DNA of 64,000 nucleotides from PALSA-612 sp963846915. GTDB taxonomy: Bacteria > Actinomycetota > Thermoleophilia > Gaiellales > Gaiellaceae. This document shows, piece by piece, positions 41,757 through 50,565 of the stretch (positions within the stretch are counted from its first letter, which is position 1; every line of letters starts with the position of its first letter). The notes under the pieces are model-generated. The model saw nothing but the letters and a program-made list of their open reading frames with translations, searched no databases and was not told where the DNA came from. The stretch spans positions 205,347 to 269,346 of the forward strand of contig CAWJXV010000002.1 in assembly GCA_963846915.1 (NCBI GenBank), in the 5' to 3' direction. The position numbers and the translations under genes are program-made.

Positions 41757-42206
41757 TTACTTGGTCTTCTTCGAGGACCGGTCCGCGCGTTTCGCGAGCC
41801 GCTTCTGGTACGAGCGGTACGCAAAGGAGTCGACCAGGTACATGAACGGGACGAGCAGCACGATGAGCGGAAGCGTCCGCAGGAGCACGACCGCCGTCGA
41901 GTCGCCCTTCCCTTTCGTGATGTAGAAGAAGATCAGGATGAAGGGCGCGAAGATCGCCGCACGGCGGCCGACGCGGCTCCAGGTCGGCGGCTCGACGACG
42001 CGCTCTCCGGCCGTCGAGGCCTTCGGCTTCGACTTGGCTCCTCCCGTCGGCTTCTGACCCGAGGTCGCAGGCTTGTCCGCCTTCGGTTTCGCCTCCGGCT
42101 CGGGCTCGTCTACCTCGACCTCCTGGCCCTCGTCGTCGACGTAGACGTACTCGTACTCGTGTCGGCGTCCCTTCTCCCTGCGCCGCCGTTGCTTCCTCGT
42201 CGCCAT
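41757..42206 (-). CDS. membrane protein with charged N-terminus
   Basis: 149 residues. A very basic start (MATRKQRRRREKGRRH), then an acidic/Lys-Pro-rich region (EVEVDEPEPEAKPKADKP), and two membrane segments (RAAIFAPFILIFFYITKG and VLLRTLPLIVLLVPFMYLV). No family identified. Downstream of hutI and upstream of the MBL gene on the same strand. Confidence 0.6.
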   Translation of the reverse strand: MATRKQRRRREKGRRHEYEYVYVDDEGQEVEVDEPEPEAKPKADKPATSGQKPTGGAKSKPKASTAGERVVEPPTWSRVGRRAAIFAPFILIFFYITKGKGDSTAVVLLRTLPLIVLLVPFMYLVDSFAYRSYQKRLAKRADRSSKKTK

Positions 42207-42216
42207 TGCTCCTAAT

Positions 42217-43428
42217 CTAGCGCGGCCTTTCGCCGCCGACGATCACCTCGGACACGAGCTGCCCCCCGAGGTGGTAGGCGAGGTAGCGCCAGTCGGGCGC
42301 GTCGAGCAGGACGACGTCCGCGTCGAAGCCCGGAGCGAGGCGACCCTTCGTCCCGGCGCGGCCGAGGACGTGCGCGGCGTTGACCGTGCAGGCCGAGAGG
42401 GCCTGCGCCGGCGACAGGCCGAGTTGCGTGCACGCGAGCGAGCAGACGAGCGGCAGGCTCTCGCAGAACGCGCTGCCCGGGTTGAAGTCGGTGGCGAGCG
42501 CGACGGCGGCGCCGGCCTCGACGAGCGCCCGCGCCGGCGGCATCGGCCGGTCGAGGAAGAGCGCGCTCGCGGGCAGGAGCACGCCCGTCGCGTCGCTCGC
42601 TCCCAGCGCGACGACGCCCGCAGGCCCGGTGGCCTCGAGATGGTCGACCGAGCGCGCGCCGAGCTCGATCGCGAGCGGGATCGCCCCCGCCTCGGTGAAC
42701 TGGTCGCCGTGCAGCCTGAGCGCGAGGCCGGCCGCCTTGCACGCCTCCAGGTAGCGGCGGGCCTGCGCCGCATCGAAGGCGCCGCGCTCGAGGAAGACGT
42801 CCGCCGCCTCGGCGATGCGCGCTGCGTCGGGCAGCACCTCGCCGAGCGCGAAGTCGAGATACGCGTCGGCCGAGTCGAACTCGGGCGGGACAGCGTGCGC
42901 GCCGAGCCACGTGGGGGCGCCGCCCGCGTCGCGGATCGCTCGCAGCTGGGCAAGCTCGGTGTCTCGATCGAGCCCGTAGCCCGACTTGGCCTCGAAGGTC
43001 GTAGTCCCGGCGGCGAGCATCCAGCCGCGGTGACGCTCGAGCGCCTCGCGGAGACCCGCCTCGCCTGCGGCCCGGGTGGCGCGGACGGTCGAGAGGATGC
43101 CTCCGCCCGCGGCGTGGAGCTCCTCGTAGCTCGCGCCGCCGGCGCGGAGTGAGAACTCCTCGACGCGGTCGCCGGCGAAGCACGCGTGCGTATGACAGTC
43201 GACGAGCCCGGGGATCGCGCAGCGACCCGTGCCGTCGAGCTCCTCGACGTCGCCGTCGAGCGGCGGCAGCTCGGCCATGCGCCCGATTGCCTCGATCCGG
43301 CCGTCGCCGCAGAGCACGAACGCGTCGTCGATCACGTCCACCCCGCCGAGCGCGGCTCGGCGCAGCGGCGCCTCGCGTCCGGACGGCGTGGCGAGCTGCG
43401 CGAGGTCGCGGACGAGGAGTCGGCTCAT
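42217..43428 (-). CDS. hutI: imidazolonepropionase
   Basis: Third step of histidine degradation: hydrolysis of imidazolone-5-propionate to N-formimino-L-glutamate; zinc/iron-dependent amidohydrolase. GLVDCHTHACFAGDR holds the HxH metal pair; FEAKSGYGL, LGAHAVPPEF, LRLHGDQF, VDHLEATG and LATDFNPGSAF are the other signatures. ATG 43428 gives 403 residues, normal. Start is favoured over further upstream since conserved sequence (LVRDLAQLAT) begins right after it. Lies directly after the two cupin genes. Confidence 0.95.
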   Translation of the reverse strand: MSRLLVRDLAQLATPSGREAPLRRAALGGVDVIDDAFVLCGDGRIEAIGRMAELPPLDGDVEELDGTGRCAIPGLVDCHTHACFAGDRVEEFSLRAGGASYEELHAAGGGILSTVRATRAAGEAGLREALERHRGWMLAAGTTTFEAKSGYGLDRDTELAQLRAIRDAGGAPTWLGAHAVPPEFDSADAYLDFALGEVLPDAARIAEAADVFLERGAFDAAQARRYLEACKAAGLALRLHGDQFTEAGAIPLAIELGARSVDHLEATGPAGVVALGASDATGVLLPASALFLDRPMPPARALVEAGAAVALATDFNPGSAFCESLPLVCSLACTQLGLSPAQALSACTVNAAHVLGRAGTKGRLAPGFDADVVLLDAPDWRYLAYHLGGQLVSEVIVGGERPR

Positions 43429-43438
43429 CGCCGCGGGG

Positions 43439-43969
43439 TCAGTCCTGGAGCCAGCCGTCGCGGTAGCCGACGGGCTCGTCCGCGCGGATGCCCCTGTACG
43501 CCTCTTGCGGATCGGGCGTCTCTGCCGCGACTCCGGCTTCGTGGCGCTGGGCCACCTCCGATGCGGGGTAGACCACGCCCCCGTCCGGCCGGCGCCCGAC
43601 GGCGAGGACGGCGCACGGGCCATCGCCGGCACCGACGAAGACGTGCTCCGCCCAGGGTGGGCAATGCACGAAGTCCCATGCCTCGAGCAGTCGCTCCTCG
43701 CCCTCGATCAGCAGGAGGCACTCGCCGGAGAGCACGAGGAAGGCCTCCTGCGCGTCCTCGCCGTGGTAGTAGCACGCGGGCTGGCCCGGCGCGAGCACGC
43801 CGATGTTGATGCCGATCTCGGGAAAGCGCTCGTCGCCCTCGAACCGCGTGTAGGCACCGAAGTGGCCGTCGAGCCAGCGGGCCTGCTTCGCGTTCAGGAC
43901 GAACCACCCGGTTCCCTCCGGCGCGAGCCCGCCGTCGGTCTGGACGAGCTTCGCCTCGCTCACTCCCAT
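43439..43969 (-). CDS. cupin protein, hut-linked (second of two)
   Basis: 176 residues with cupin signatures: GVLAPGQPACYYHGEDAQEA (motif 1, with His and Glu) and LEAWDFVHCPPWAEHVFVG (motif 2 with His). It shares its architecture with the upstream gene (SEAKLVQTDGGLAPEGTGWFVLNAKQARW vs EEAKLVETESGLEPEGPGWFVVNARDAAWW), so the two are tandem duplicates. The two genes overlap by 10 bases. Metal-binding; substrate unknown. Co-operonic with hutI, so a role in histidine metabolism is suggested. Confidence 0.72.
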   Translation of the reverse strand: MGVSEAKLVQTDGGLAPEGTGWFVLNAKQARWLDGHFGAYTRFEGDERFPEIGINIGVLAPGQPACYYHGEDAQEAFLVLSGECLLLIEGEERLLEAWDFVHCPPWAEHVFVGAGDGPCAVLAVGRRPDGGVVYPASEVAQRHEAGVAAETPDPQEAYRGIRADEPVGYRDGWLQD

Positions 43970-44505
43970 GGCAGGCCCTGATCAGGCGGCCGCGCATGCC
44001 GGGGCGGATTGAGGTCGGAGTAGGCCTCGCGCGGGTCGTGGGACTCCTTCTCGACGCCGGCGCCGTGCTCGAGCGCCAGCTCGGAGACGGGGTAGACGAT
44101 GTCCTCGTCGGGCTTCCTGGCGCCGACCATCAGGACCACGCAGGGCTCGGAGCCGGCGCCGACGAAGACGTGCCGGGTACCGCCGGGGCAATGGACGAAG
44201 TCCCATGCCTCGAGCCGTCGCTCCTCGCCCTCGATCAACGCGAGACACTCGCCCTGGAGGACGAGAAAGTCTTCCTGCGTCGACTCGGCGTGGTAGCGGC
44301 AGTTCGGCTCGCCCGGCTGCAGGACGCGCAGCGTGATCCCGAGCTCAGGGAACAGCGAGTCGTCGCGACTCCCGAACGGGCAGCCGTACCCGAACACGTC
44401 GCGATGGCTCCACCAGGCGGCGTCACGCGCGTTGACGACGAACCAACCCGGTCCCTCGGGCTCGAGCCCGCTCTCCGTCTCGACCAGCTTGGCTTCCTCG
44501 ACCAT
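43960..44505 (-). CDS. cupin protein, hut-linked (first of two)
   Basis: 181 residues, paralogue of the gene just downstream. Motif 1 (VLQPGEPNCRYHAESTQEDF) and motif 2 (LEAWDFVHCPGGTRHVFVG) are present, with His/Glu metal ligands. About half of the residues match its neighbour. It starts 172 bp after hutU; the gap contains dispersed-motif copy 4. Function unknown. Confidence 0.72.
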   Translation of the reverse strand: MVEEAKLVETESGLEPEGPGWFVVNARDAAWWSHRDVFGYGCPFGSRDDSLFPELGITLRVLQPGEPNCRYHAESTQEDFLVLQGECLALIEGEERRLEAWDFVHCPGGTRHVFVGAGSEPCVVLMVGARKPDEDIVYPVSELALEHGAGVEKESHDPREAYSDLNPPRHARPPDQGLPWE

Positions 44506-44639
44506 GCGCCCCTCCTCGTCTCGTCAGATCGAGCTGACTCTAGATACTCGGGCGCTTCGCACGACCCGGCTCGGGGCACCCCAGCCCACCACCCACTGCG
44601 ATTCTATCCTGCAAATCCGCACAATTTCGTCGCCGGCCC

Positions 44640-44668
44640 GTGACAAAAGCGTGACGATCTGTCCACAG
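44640..44668 (-). promoter_or_regulatory. dispersed intergenic motif, copy 4 (full 29-bp form)
   Basis: On the minus strand CTGTGGA, three bases, ATCGTCAC, four bases, TTGTCAC, identical in order and spacing to the copy at 1657-1685. It lies between hutU and the cupin genes, about 135 bp before the first cupin start. Confidence 0.5.
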
Positions 44669-44676
44669 ACGCTGCG

Positions 44677-46383
44677 TCAGGCCGTGGCCGGCCCGGGCAG
44701 GTCGAGACCATGCTCGCGGGCGGCGTCGACCGCGTCCTCGTAACCGGCATCCGCATGGCGCAGGATGCCCGTGCCCGGGTCGGTGGTCAGCACACGCTCG
44801 AGGCGGTCGGCCGCGTCGTCCGTGCCGTCAGCAACGACGACCATGCCCGCGTGGATCGAGTTGCCGATGCCGACGCCGCCGCCGTGGTGGACGCTGACCC
44901 ACGTCGCGCCCGCCGCGGTGTTCAGGAGCGCGTTCAGGATCGGCCAGTCGGCGATCGCGTCCGAGCCGTCGCGCATCGACTCGGTCTCGCGGTACGGCGA
45001 GGCGACGGAGCCGGAGTCGAGGTGGTCGCGGCCGATCACGACCGGCGCGCGCACGCGGCCGGAGCGGACGAGTTCGTTGATCGCGAGCCCGGCACGGGCG
45101 CGGTCACCGTAGCCGAGCCAGCAGATCCGTGCCGGCAGCCCCTGGAACGCGACACGCTCCGGCGCGAGCGCGAGCCACCGCTGCAGGATCGCGTCGTCGG
45201 GGAAGAGGCCGCGCAGCTCGTCGTCGATCACCTCGATGTCGGCCGGGTCGCCGGAGAGGACGGCCCAGCGGAACGGCCCGTTGCCGCGACAGAAGAGCGG
45301 CCGGATGTAGGCCGGGACGAACCCCGGGTACGCGAAGGCGTCCTCCACGCCCGCAGCCTGGGCCTCGCCGCGCAGGTTGTTCCCGTAGTCGAACACGTGG
45401 CTACCGGCGCGCAGGTGGTCGAGCATCCCCTCGACATGGACGGCGATCGACTCGCCGGCACGCCGCAGGTATTCGTCCGGATCGGACTCGCGCAGGCGGG
45501 CGGCGTCCTCGACCGACAGACCCTGCGGGACGTACCCGGTCAGCGGATCGTGCGCCGCAGTCTGGTCGGTGACGAGATCGAAGCGCTCCCCGCGTCGCGC
45601 CAGCTCCGGAACGACGTCGGCCGCGTTGCCGAGCAGCCCGACCGAGAGGCCACGTCCTGCTGCGGCCGCGGCACGAACCCGCGCGAGGGCTTCGTCGAGC
45701 GAGTCGGTCGCCTGGTCGAGGTAGCGCGTCTCGAGCCGCCGCTGGAGCCGGGTCGGGTCGACCTCGACGCAGAGGATGGCCGCCTCGAGCATGGCCGCTG
45801 CCAGCGGTTGCGCCCCGCCCATGCCGCCGAGGCCGGCAGTCAGCACTGTTCGGCCGGCGAGGTCGCCGGCGCCGAAGTGCTTCTCCGCCGCCGCCGCGAA
45901 AGTCTGGTACGTGCCCTGCAGGATCCCCTGGGTGCCGATGTAGATCCAGCTGCCGGCTGTCATCTGGCCGAACATCGTCAGCCCGAGCGTCTCCAGGCGG
46001 CGGAACTCCCCCCACGTCGCCCAGCGCGGCACGAGCATCGCGTTCGAGATCAGCACGCGCGGGGCGCCGGGGTGTGTCCGGAAGACACCGACGGGCTTGC
46101 CGCTCTGGACGAGCAGCGTCTCGTCGGCGCCGAGATCGAGCAGCGAGCGGACGAGCGCCCGCAGGCACTCGTGATTCCGTGCCGCCTTGCCCGAGCCGCC
46201 GTAGACGACGAGCTCCTCCGGCCGCTCGGCCACCTCGCGGTCGAGGTTGTTGAGCAGCATGCGGAGCGGCGCCTCGGTCTGCCAGGAGCGCGCGTTCAGC
46301 TCCGTGCCGCGCGGGGCGCGGATCGCGGACAGGTCGCCGCAGAGCGACTCGACGAGCGCGTCGCGCGATGCCGCCACCGTCAC
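44677..46383 (-). CDS. hutU: urocanate hydratase
   Basis: Second step of histidine degradation, converting urocanate to imidazolonepropionate with a tightly bound NAD. Characteristic stretches: VYGGSGKAARNHECLRALV, GVFRTHPGAPRVLISNAMLV, GWITIGTQGILQGTYQTF (here SWIYIGTQGILQGTYQTF), LTAGLGGMGGAQPLAA, VLSGDPADIEVIDDEL, VSVHHGGGVGIGNSIHAGM. At 568 residues it is full length. GTG 46383 is coupled to the small membrane-protein gene (GTGA). Confidence 0.95.
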   Translation of the reverse strand: MTVAASRDALVESLCGDLSAIRAPRGTELNARSWQTEAPLRMLLNNLDREVAERPEELVVYGGSGKAARNHECLRALVRSLLDLGADETLLVQSGKPVGVFRTHPGAPRVLISNAMLVPRWATWGEFRRLETLGLTMFGQMTAGSWIYIGTQGILQGTYQTFAAAAEKHFGAGDLAGRTVLTAGLGGMGGAQPLAAAMLEAAILCVEVDPTRLQRRLETRYLDQATDSLDEALARVRAAAAAGRGLSVGLLGNAADVVPELARRGERFDLVTDQTAAHDPLTGYVPQGLSVEDAARLRESDPDEYLRRAGESIAVHVEGMLDHLRAGSHVFDYGNNLRGEAQAAGVEDAFAYPGFVPAYIRPLFCRGNGPFRWAVLSGDPADIEVIDDELRGLFPDDAILQRWLALAPERVAFQGLPARICWLGYGDRARAGLAINELVRSGRVRAPVVIGRDHLDSGSVASPYRETESMRDGSDAIADWPILNALLNTAAGATWVSVHHGGGVGIGNSIHAGMVVVADGTDDAADRLERVLTTDPGTGILRHADAGYEDAVDAAREHGLDLPGPATA

Positions 46384-46613
46384 GGCTGCTCCTCCTCGCT
46401 GCGTTCGCGCAGCCGGTCGCGCCAGTACCAGCAGCTGTAGATCGTGCCGCCCACGAACGCGATCGCGGTGAAGATCACGGCCTTGACCATGCTGACGCCG
46501 GTCAGCGCCGCGATCACGAGGGCCAGCGCCGCCAGCGAGCCGTAGAGGATCACCGTGTCGCGGTAGGGATGGCGCGGCACGGGGCGCTTCCAGGACTCGA
46601 ACGGGGGCTTCAC
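46380..46613 (-). CDS. small two-helix membrane protein between hutH and hutU
   Basis: 77 residues with two membrane segments (TVILYGSLAALALVIAALTG and MVKAVIFTAIAFVGGTIYSCW) and basic/acidic tails. It is coupled by overlaps to both hutH and hutU, so it must be expressed with them. Not a recognised transporter; could be a scaffold or small transport subunit for histidine or urocanate. Confidence 0.6.
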   Translation of the reverse strand: MKPPFESWKRPVPRHPYRDTVILYGSLAALALVIAALTGVSMVKAVIFTAIAFVGGTIYSCWYWRDRLRERSEEEQP

Positions 46614-48145
46614 CGCAGCGCTCCGACCTCGGCCTCGACCGCGGCGAGCAGCGACCCGTCGCGGATCGCGGTCGCGACGTGCTCGATCTCCACGGACAAC
46701 GAGCGATCCTCGACGAGACGAGGCGAGAGCGTGCGGACGAACGACCTGGCCGCGGCGACCCCCGGCCCCGGCTCGAGCGGCGCGAGGAACTCGACGCCCT
46801 GCGCACCCGCGAGCAGCTCGATCGCGAGTGCGCGCTCGGAGTTCGCCAACACCTGCAACGCCTTCAGCCCCGACGCGTTCCCCATCGACACATGATCCTC
46901 CTGCCCGGCGCTCGTCGGGATCGAGTCGACGCTCGCCGGATGCGCGAGCACCTTGTTTTCGCTGACGAGCGACGCGGCCACGTACTGCGGGATCATGAAC
47001 CCCGAGTTGAGCCCACCGTCGACGGTCAGGAACGCCGGCAGGCCGTCGGACAGGTTCGGATTGACGAGCCGTTCGACGCGGCGCTCCGAGATGCTCGCGA
47101 GCTCGGCGACCGCCATCGCCATGGCGTCGAGGGCGAACGCGAGCGGCTGGCCGTGGAAGTTGCCGTTCGAGACGAGCATGTCGTCCTCCACGAGCACGAG
47201 CGGGTTGTCCGTCGCGGCGTTGAGCTCCGTCGAGAACGTGTAGTCGACGTAGTCGAGGAGGTCGCGCGCGGCGCCGTGCACCTGCGGGGCGCAGCGGAGC
47301 GAGTAGGCGTCCTGCACCTTGTCGCACCAGCGGTGCGCCTCGATGATCGCGGAGCCGTCGAGCAGCCGCAGAACGTTGGCCGCCGACGCCTCCTGCCCCC
47401 GAAGCGGGCGAAGCGCGTGCACCTGCGGGAGAAAGCTCGTCCGGGAGCCCTGAAGCGCCTCGAGGGAGAGGGCACAGGCGACGTCCGCCGCGTCGGCGAG
47501 CCGGCGTGCACGGACGAGGCCGAGCGCGCCCATCGCCGCCATGAACTGGGTCCCGTTGACCAGGGACAGCCCCTCCTTCGCCTCGAGCACGATCGGCTCG
47601 AGCCCGACCCGGGCGAGCGCCTCGCCCCCTCCGAGCCTGTCGCCGTCGATCCACGCTTCGCCTTCGCCCACGAGCGGCAGGGCCAGGTGCGCAAGGGGTG
47701 CGAGATCGCCGCTCGCCCCCACCGACCCGCGACTGGGGACGTGCGGGACGAGCCCGGCGTTGAGGCAGGCGAGCAGCAGCTCGACCGTCTCGACGCGCGC
47801 GCCGGAGTAGCCCTTCGCGAGCGCGTTCGCCCGCAGGAGCATCGCCGCGCGCACGACCTCGTCCGGGTACGGGTCTCCGACGCCGCAGGCGTGACTGCGC
47901 AGGAGGCGAAGCTGGAGCTCACGCGTCAGCTCCGGAGGGATCGCCTTCGAGACGAAACGGCCGAACCCTGTGTTCACCCCGTACGTGTGCTCGCTCGAGC
48001 CGTGAGCGGCCCTGTCGACGAGCTCGCGCGCCGCTCCCATCCGCTCCCGCGCGGAGTCGGCGAGCCCGGCGTCACCACCCTCGACCGCGACGGCCCAGAC
48101 GTCCTCGATCGACAGGTCTTCGCCCGTCAGCACATGCAGGCTCAC
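46610..48145 (-). CDS. hutH: histidine ammonia-lyase
   Basis: First step of histidine degradation, giving urocanate and ammonia. The MIO-forming Ala-Ser-Gly is in GSVGASGDLAPLAHLALPLV; VNGTQFMAAMGAL, DAYSLRCAPQVHG and SNGNFHGQPLA, ENKVLAHPASVDSIPTS are the family's conserved stretches. GTG 48145 gives 511 residues, usual length. The frame remains open upstream to 48625 but lacks family character there. Confidence 0.95.
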   Translation of the reverse strand: MSLHVLTGEDLSIEDVWAVAVEGGDAGLADSARERMGAARELVDRAAHGSSEHTYGVNTGFGRFVSKAIPPELTRELQLRLLRSHACGVGDPYPDEVVRAAMLLRANALAKGYSGARVETVELLLACLNAGLVPHVPSRGSVGASGDLAPLAHLALPLVGEGEAWIDGDRLGGGEALARVGLEPIVLEAKEGLSLVNGTQFMAAMGALGLVRARRLADAADVACALSLEALQGSRTSFLPQVHALRPLRGQEASAANVLRLLDGSAIIEAHRWCDKVQDAYSLRCAPQVHGAARDLLDYVDYTFSTELNAATDNPLVLVEDDMLVSNGNFHGQPLAFALDAMAMAVAELASISERRVERLVNPNLSDGLPAFLTVDGGLNSGFMIPQYVAASLVSENKVLAHPASVDSIPTSAGQEDHVSMGNASGLKALQVLANSERALAIELLAGAQGVEFLAPLEPGPGVAAARSFVRTLSPRLVEDRSLSVEIEHVATAIRDGSLLAAVEAEVGALR

Positions 48146-48470
48146 GGCGTTCGAGTCTAGACGCGCCGAGGATCGGGCAGGCTGAACGTGGACGACGAGC
48201 TTCGGCGGAGCGCCGCCCCACTGGATGTGTCGCGCAGGCGTCGAAGCCGAGTCCGTCGAGGCTGTCCCTCGCCTGCCGAGCGCCGCTAGCAGCACGACCC
48301 GCCGCCGCTCCCCGCCTGCCGATACTTCGATCGTCAGCCGCGATCTCCACGAAGAAAGGACGGGGGCACAGGCAGTTCCGGCTCCCATCCCTAGCCCCCG
48401 CCCACCCGGGGAAGAGCCTCCATGGTGCTGCGCGAAGACGCGCGTGCGCGTGCCGATTTCGTGACGATTG
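48146..48470. other. non-coding gap between ftcD and hutH
   Basis: 325 bp without a gene that I can support. It contains a CGGGGGC/GCCCCCG inverted repeat (48361-48400; see the next entry) and half of the dispersed motif (ATCGTCAC on the minus strand, 48461-48468) directly after the ftcD stop. A hutH promoter is expected here, but no clear boxes were identified. No other structure noticed. Confidence 0.4.
48361..48400 (-). terminator. weak inverted repeat downstream of ftcD
   Basis: CGGGGGC at 48361-48367 pairs with GCCCCCG at 48394-48400 (7 bp) across a 26-base loop. Short stem and long loop, so its function as a terminator is doubtful. Confidence 0.25.
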
Positions 48471-49355
48471 TCAGGCGTCGAGCAGGCGTACTTCGAGCAG
48501 ACGCGAGGCGTCGAGGCCGTCCAGGCCGAGGGCGGCTCGGGCTGCCGCGGCCGCCGCGCCCGCCGGCAGGAGACCGACCAGCTCCGAGTCCGCCGTCTCG
48601 ACACCGCGCGCCGCGGCCTCGGCACGCACGCGTGCGACGACCTCGTGGAGGTCGACGCGCTCCGGATCCTCGACGTTCATGCTCACCTGGACGATCCCGC
48701 GGCTCGGCAGCCCGAAGCCGAGCGCGCGGACGCCAGGGAAGCCCCCGCCCTTCTCTCGCACGATCGCCGCGATCGCGCGCGCGACGTCGATGTCGTCCGT
48801 GGCCAGGTTCACGTTGAACGCGACGAGCGGCCGGCGCGCGCCGACGAGCACGGCTCCCACCGCCGGGTCGAGCTCGGCCGGCCCGCGGTCGGGTGCCAGC
48901 TCGCCGGTCTCGAGCCGCTGCTCGAGGGCCGCGAGTCCCTCCGACCGGAAGAACGCCGGGCCGCGGGCAGCGCCCAGCTCGCCGTAGAGAAAGACGGGCA
49001 GGCCGAGCCCCTCGCCGATGCGTACCGCGAGCTCCAGGGCCGCCGTCCGGGCCCGTCCCATGTCCTCCGGACGAACGCCGACGAGCGGCACGATGTCCGC
49101 CACGCCGATTCGCGGATGCGCACCCTCGTGCTCCCGCAGGTCGATGCGCTCGCACGCGCACGCGATGCCGGCGAGGAGCGCCTCGATCAGCTCGTCCTCC
49201 TGGCCCGCGAGCGTGAACACCGAGCGGTGGTGATCGGGATCGACATGAACGTCGAGGAGCCGCGCCCGGCTCGCGAGCGCCTCCCCGATGGCGTCGATCG
49301 CGGCCGGGTTGCGCCCCTCGGAGAAGTTCGGCACTGCTTCGAGCGGAAAGGCCAC
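48471..49355 (-). CDS. ftcD: glutamate formimidoyltransferase
   Basis: Transfers the formimino group of N-formimino-glutamate to tetrahydrofolate, releasing glutamate; closes the hut pathway. Both formiminotransferase subdomains are visible: VPNFSEGRNPAAID, HRSVFTLAG, HEGAHPRIGVADIVPL, LYGELGAARGPAFFR, then FNVNLATDDIDVARAI and IVQVSMNVEDPERV. At 294 residues it lacks the cyclodeaminase domain found in the mammalian fusion, as normal for bacteria. Separate from hutH by 325 bp, same strand. Confidence 0.93.
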   Translation of the reverse strand: MAFPLEAVPNFSEGRNPAAIDAIGEALASRARLLDVHVDPDHHRSVFTLAGQEDELIEALLAGIACACERIDLREHEGAHPRIGVADIVPLVGVRPEDMGRARTAALELAVRIGEGLGLPVFLYGELGAARGPAFFRSEGLAALEQRLETGELAPDRGPAELDPAVGAVLVGARRPLVAFNVNLATDDIDVARAIAAIVREKGGGFPGVRALGFGLPSRGIVQVSMNVEDPERVDLHEVVARVRAEAAARGVETADSELVGLLPAGAAAAAARAALGLDGLDASRLLEVRLLDA

Positions 49356-49375
49356 GCGCGTAGTCTAGGTCCGCC

Positions 49376-49966
49376 TTGCGCGAGTACTACCACCGGCGCG
49401 CTCCCGAATACGACGACTGGTACGCGGGCAAGCCGTACAGCGACCCCGACCAGCGGGCAGGCTTCCTCGCCGAGCGCGAGCGGCTCGAGGCGGCGCTCCG
49501 GGATCTCACGCCCGCGCGCACGCTCGACGTCGCCTGCGGGACCGGCTACCTGACGCAGCACCTCCCCGGCGAGGTCGTCGGCCTCGACCAGAGCAGCGCG
49601 ATGCTCGAGATCGCGCGAGATCAGGCGCCGAACGCGACCTACGTCCCGGGAGACGCGTTCGCGCTGCCGTTCCCGGCCGGTTCCTTCGAGCGCGTGTTCA
49701 CCGGTCACTTCTACGGCCATCTCGAGCCTCCGGACCGGGCGGCGTTTCTCACCGAAGCCCGGCGCGTCGCCCCCGAGATCGTCGTCGCGGACGCGGCCCG
49801 CCGGCCCGGGCACGAGCCCGACGAATGGCAGCAGCGCGCGATCAGCGACGGCACGACCTATCCGGTGTTCAAGCGGTTCTTCCTCCCCGAACAGCTGGTC
49901 GACGAGCTCGGCGGCGGCGGCGAGATCGTCTTCGCGGGCGACTGGTTCGTCGCCGTCCGCGCGTGA
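49376..49966 (+). CDS. class I methyltransferase
   Basis: 196 residues from TTG 49376. Motif I is TLDVACGTGYLTQHL near residue 49, then EVVGLDQSSAML and GDAFALPFPAGSFERVF; the C-terminus is VFAGDWFVAVRA. Small, unclassified methyltransferase; substrate unknown. Divergent from ftcD with a gap of only 20 bp. GTGA overlap with the next gene suggests that the two are coupled. Confidence 0.82.
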   Translation: MREYYHRRAPEYDDWYAGKPYSDPDQRAGFLAERERLEAALRDLTPARTLDVACGTGYLTQHLPGEVVGLDQSSAMLEIARDQAPNATYVPGDAFALPFPAGSFERVFTGHFYGHLEPPDRAAFLTEARRVAPEIVVADAARRPGHEPDEWQQRAISDGTTYPVFKRFFLPEQLVDELGGGGEIVFAGDWFVAVRA

Positions 49967-50556
49967 CGAAGCTCTATCGCTCGATCGCCTCCCTCCAGCG
50001 CGACAACCGCCGTTGTCGGGCGTGCGTCGGGGCGGGCTTCCACCTCGAGTCGATGCCGGTCGTCGAGGGCCGCGCCGGCCAGCGCGCGTACCTCTACGGC
50101 CAGGCGCCCGGCGTCGTCGAGGGCGAGGAGGGCCGCCCGTGGCGAGGCCGTGCCGGCCGAACGCTCCGCGACTGGCTCGGGCTCGAGGAGGACGCGTTCT
50201 ACGGGACGTTCTACTGCGCGGCGGTCACGCGGTGCTATCCGGGCAAGGCACCGTCGGGCCGCGGCGACCGGACACCGACGCCGACGGAGCGCGCGCTCTG
50301 CGCGGTGTGGCGCGAGCACGAGCTGCGACTCCTCCGCCCCGCGCTCATCGTCACGGTGGGCGGGCTGGCGGCGCGCGCGATCCTCGGCGTCCCGAGCCTG
50401 ACCGGCTGCGTGGGCACGCGCGGCGAGCTCGACGGCGTGCCGGCGATCCCGCTTCCCCACCCGTCCGGCGCGAGCGGCTGGCTGAACGCACCCGCGAACC
50501 GCGAGCTACTCACGCGCGCCACGGAGCTCGTCCGCGCCGAGCTCGCCAGGCTCTAG
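49963..50556 (+). CDS. uracil-DNA glycosylase, family 4-like
   Basis: 197 residues, coupled to the methyltransferase. The catalytic/uracil-binding motif is YGQAPGVVEGEEGRPWRGRAG, matching GEAPG-x-x-E of Fe-S UDGs; the second motif is LPHPSGAS (HPS). Cys residues near the N-terminus (RRCRACVG) and in FYCAAVTRCYPGK are placed for a 4Fe-4S cluster. It removes uracil from DNA. Length fits this class (about 200 residues). Confidence 0.85.
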   Translation: MTKLYRSIASLQRDNRRCRACVGAGFHLESMPVVEGRAGQRAYLYGQAPGVVEGEEGRPWRGRAGRTLRDWLGLEEDAFYGTFYCAAVTRCYPGKAPSGRGDRTPTPTERALCAVWREHELRLLRPALIVTVGGLAARAILGVPSLTGCVGTRGELDGVPAIPLPHPSGASGWLNAPANRELLTRATELVRAELARL

Positions 50557-50565
50557 GGTGGAAGC

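Noticed and set aside
48072..48350. 92-codon minus-strand frame upstream of hutH
   Set aside because: Overlaps the hutH start in another frame; low-complexity Arg/Ala/Gly-rich, no ribosome site.
48361..48470. Fifth copy of the CTGTGGA/ATCGTCAC motif after ftcD
   Set aside because: Only the ATCGTCAC half is present (48461-48468, minus strand); the CTGTGGA block is missing, so it is not counted.
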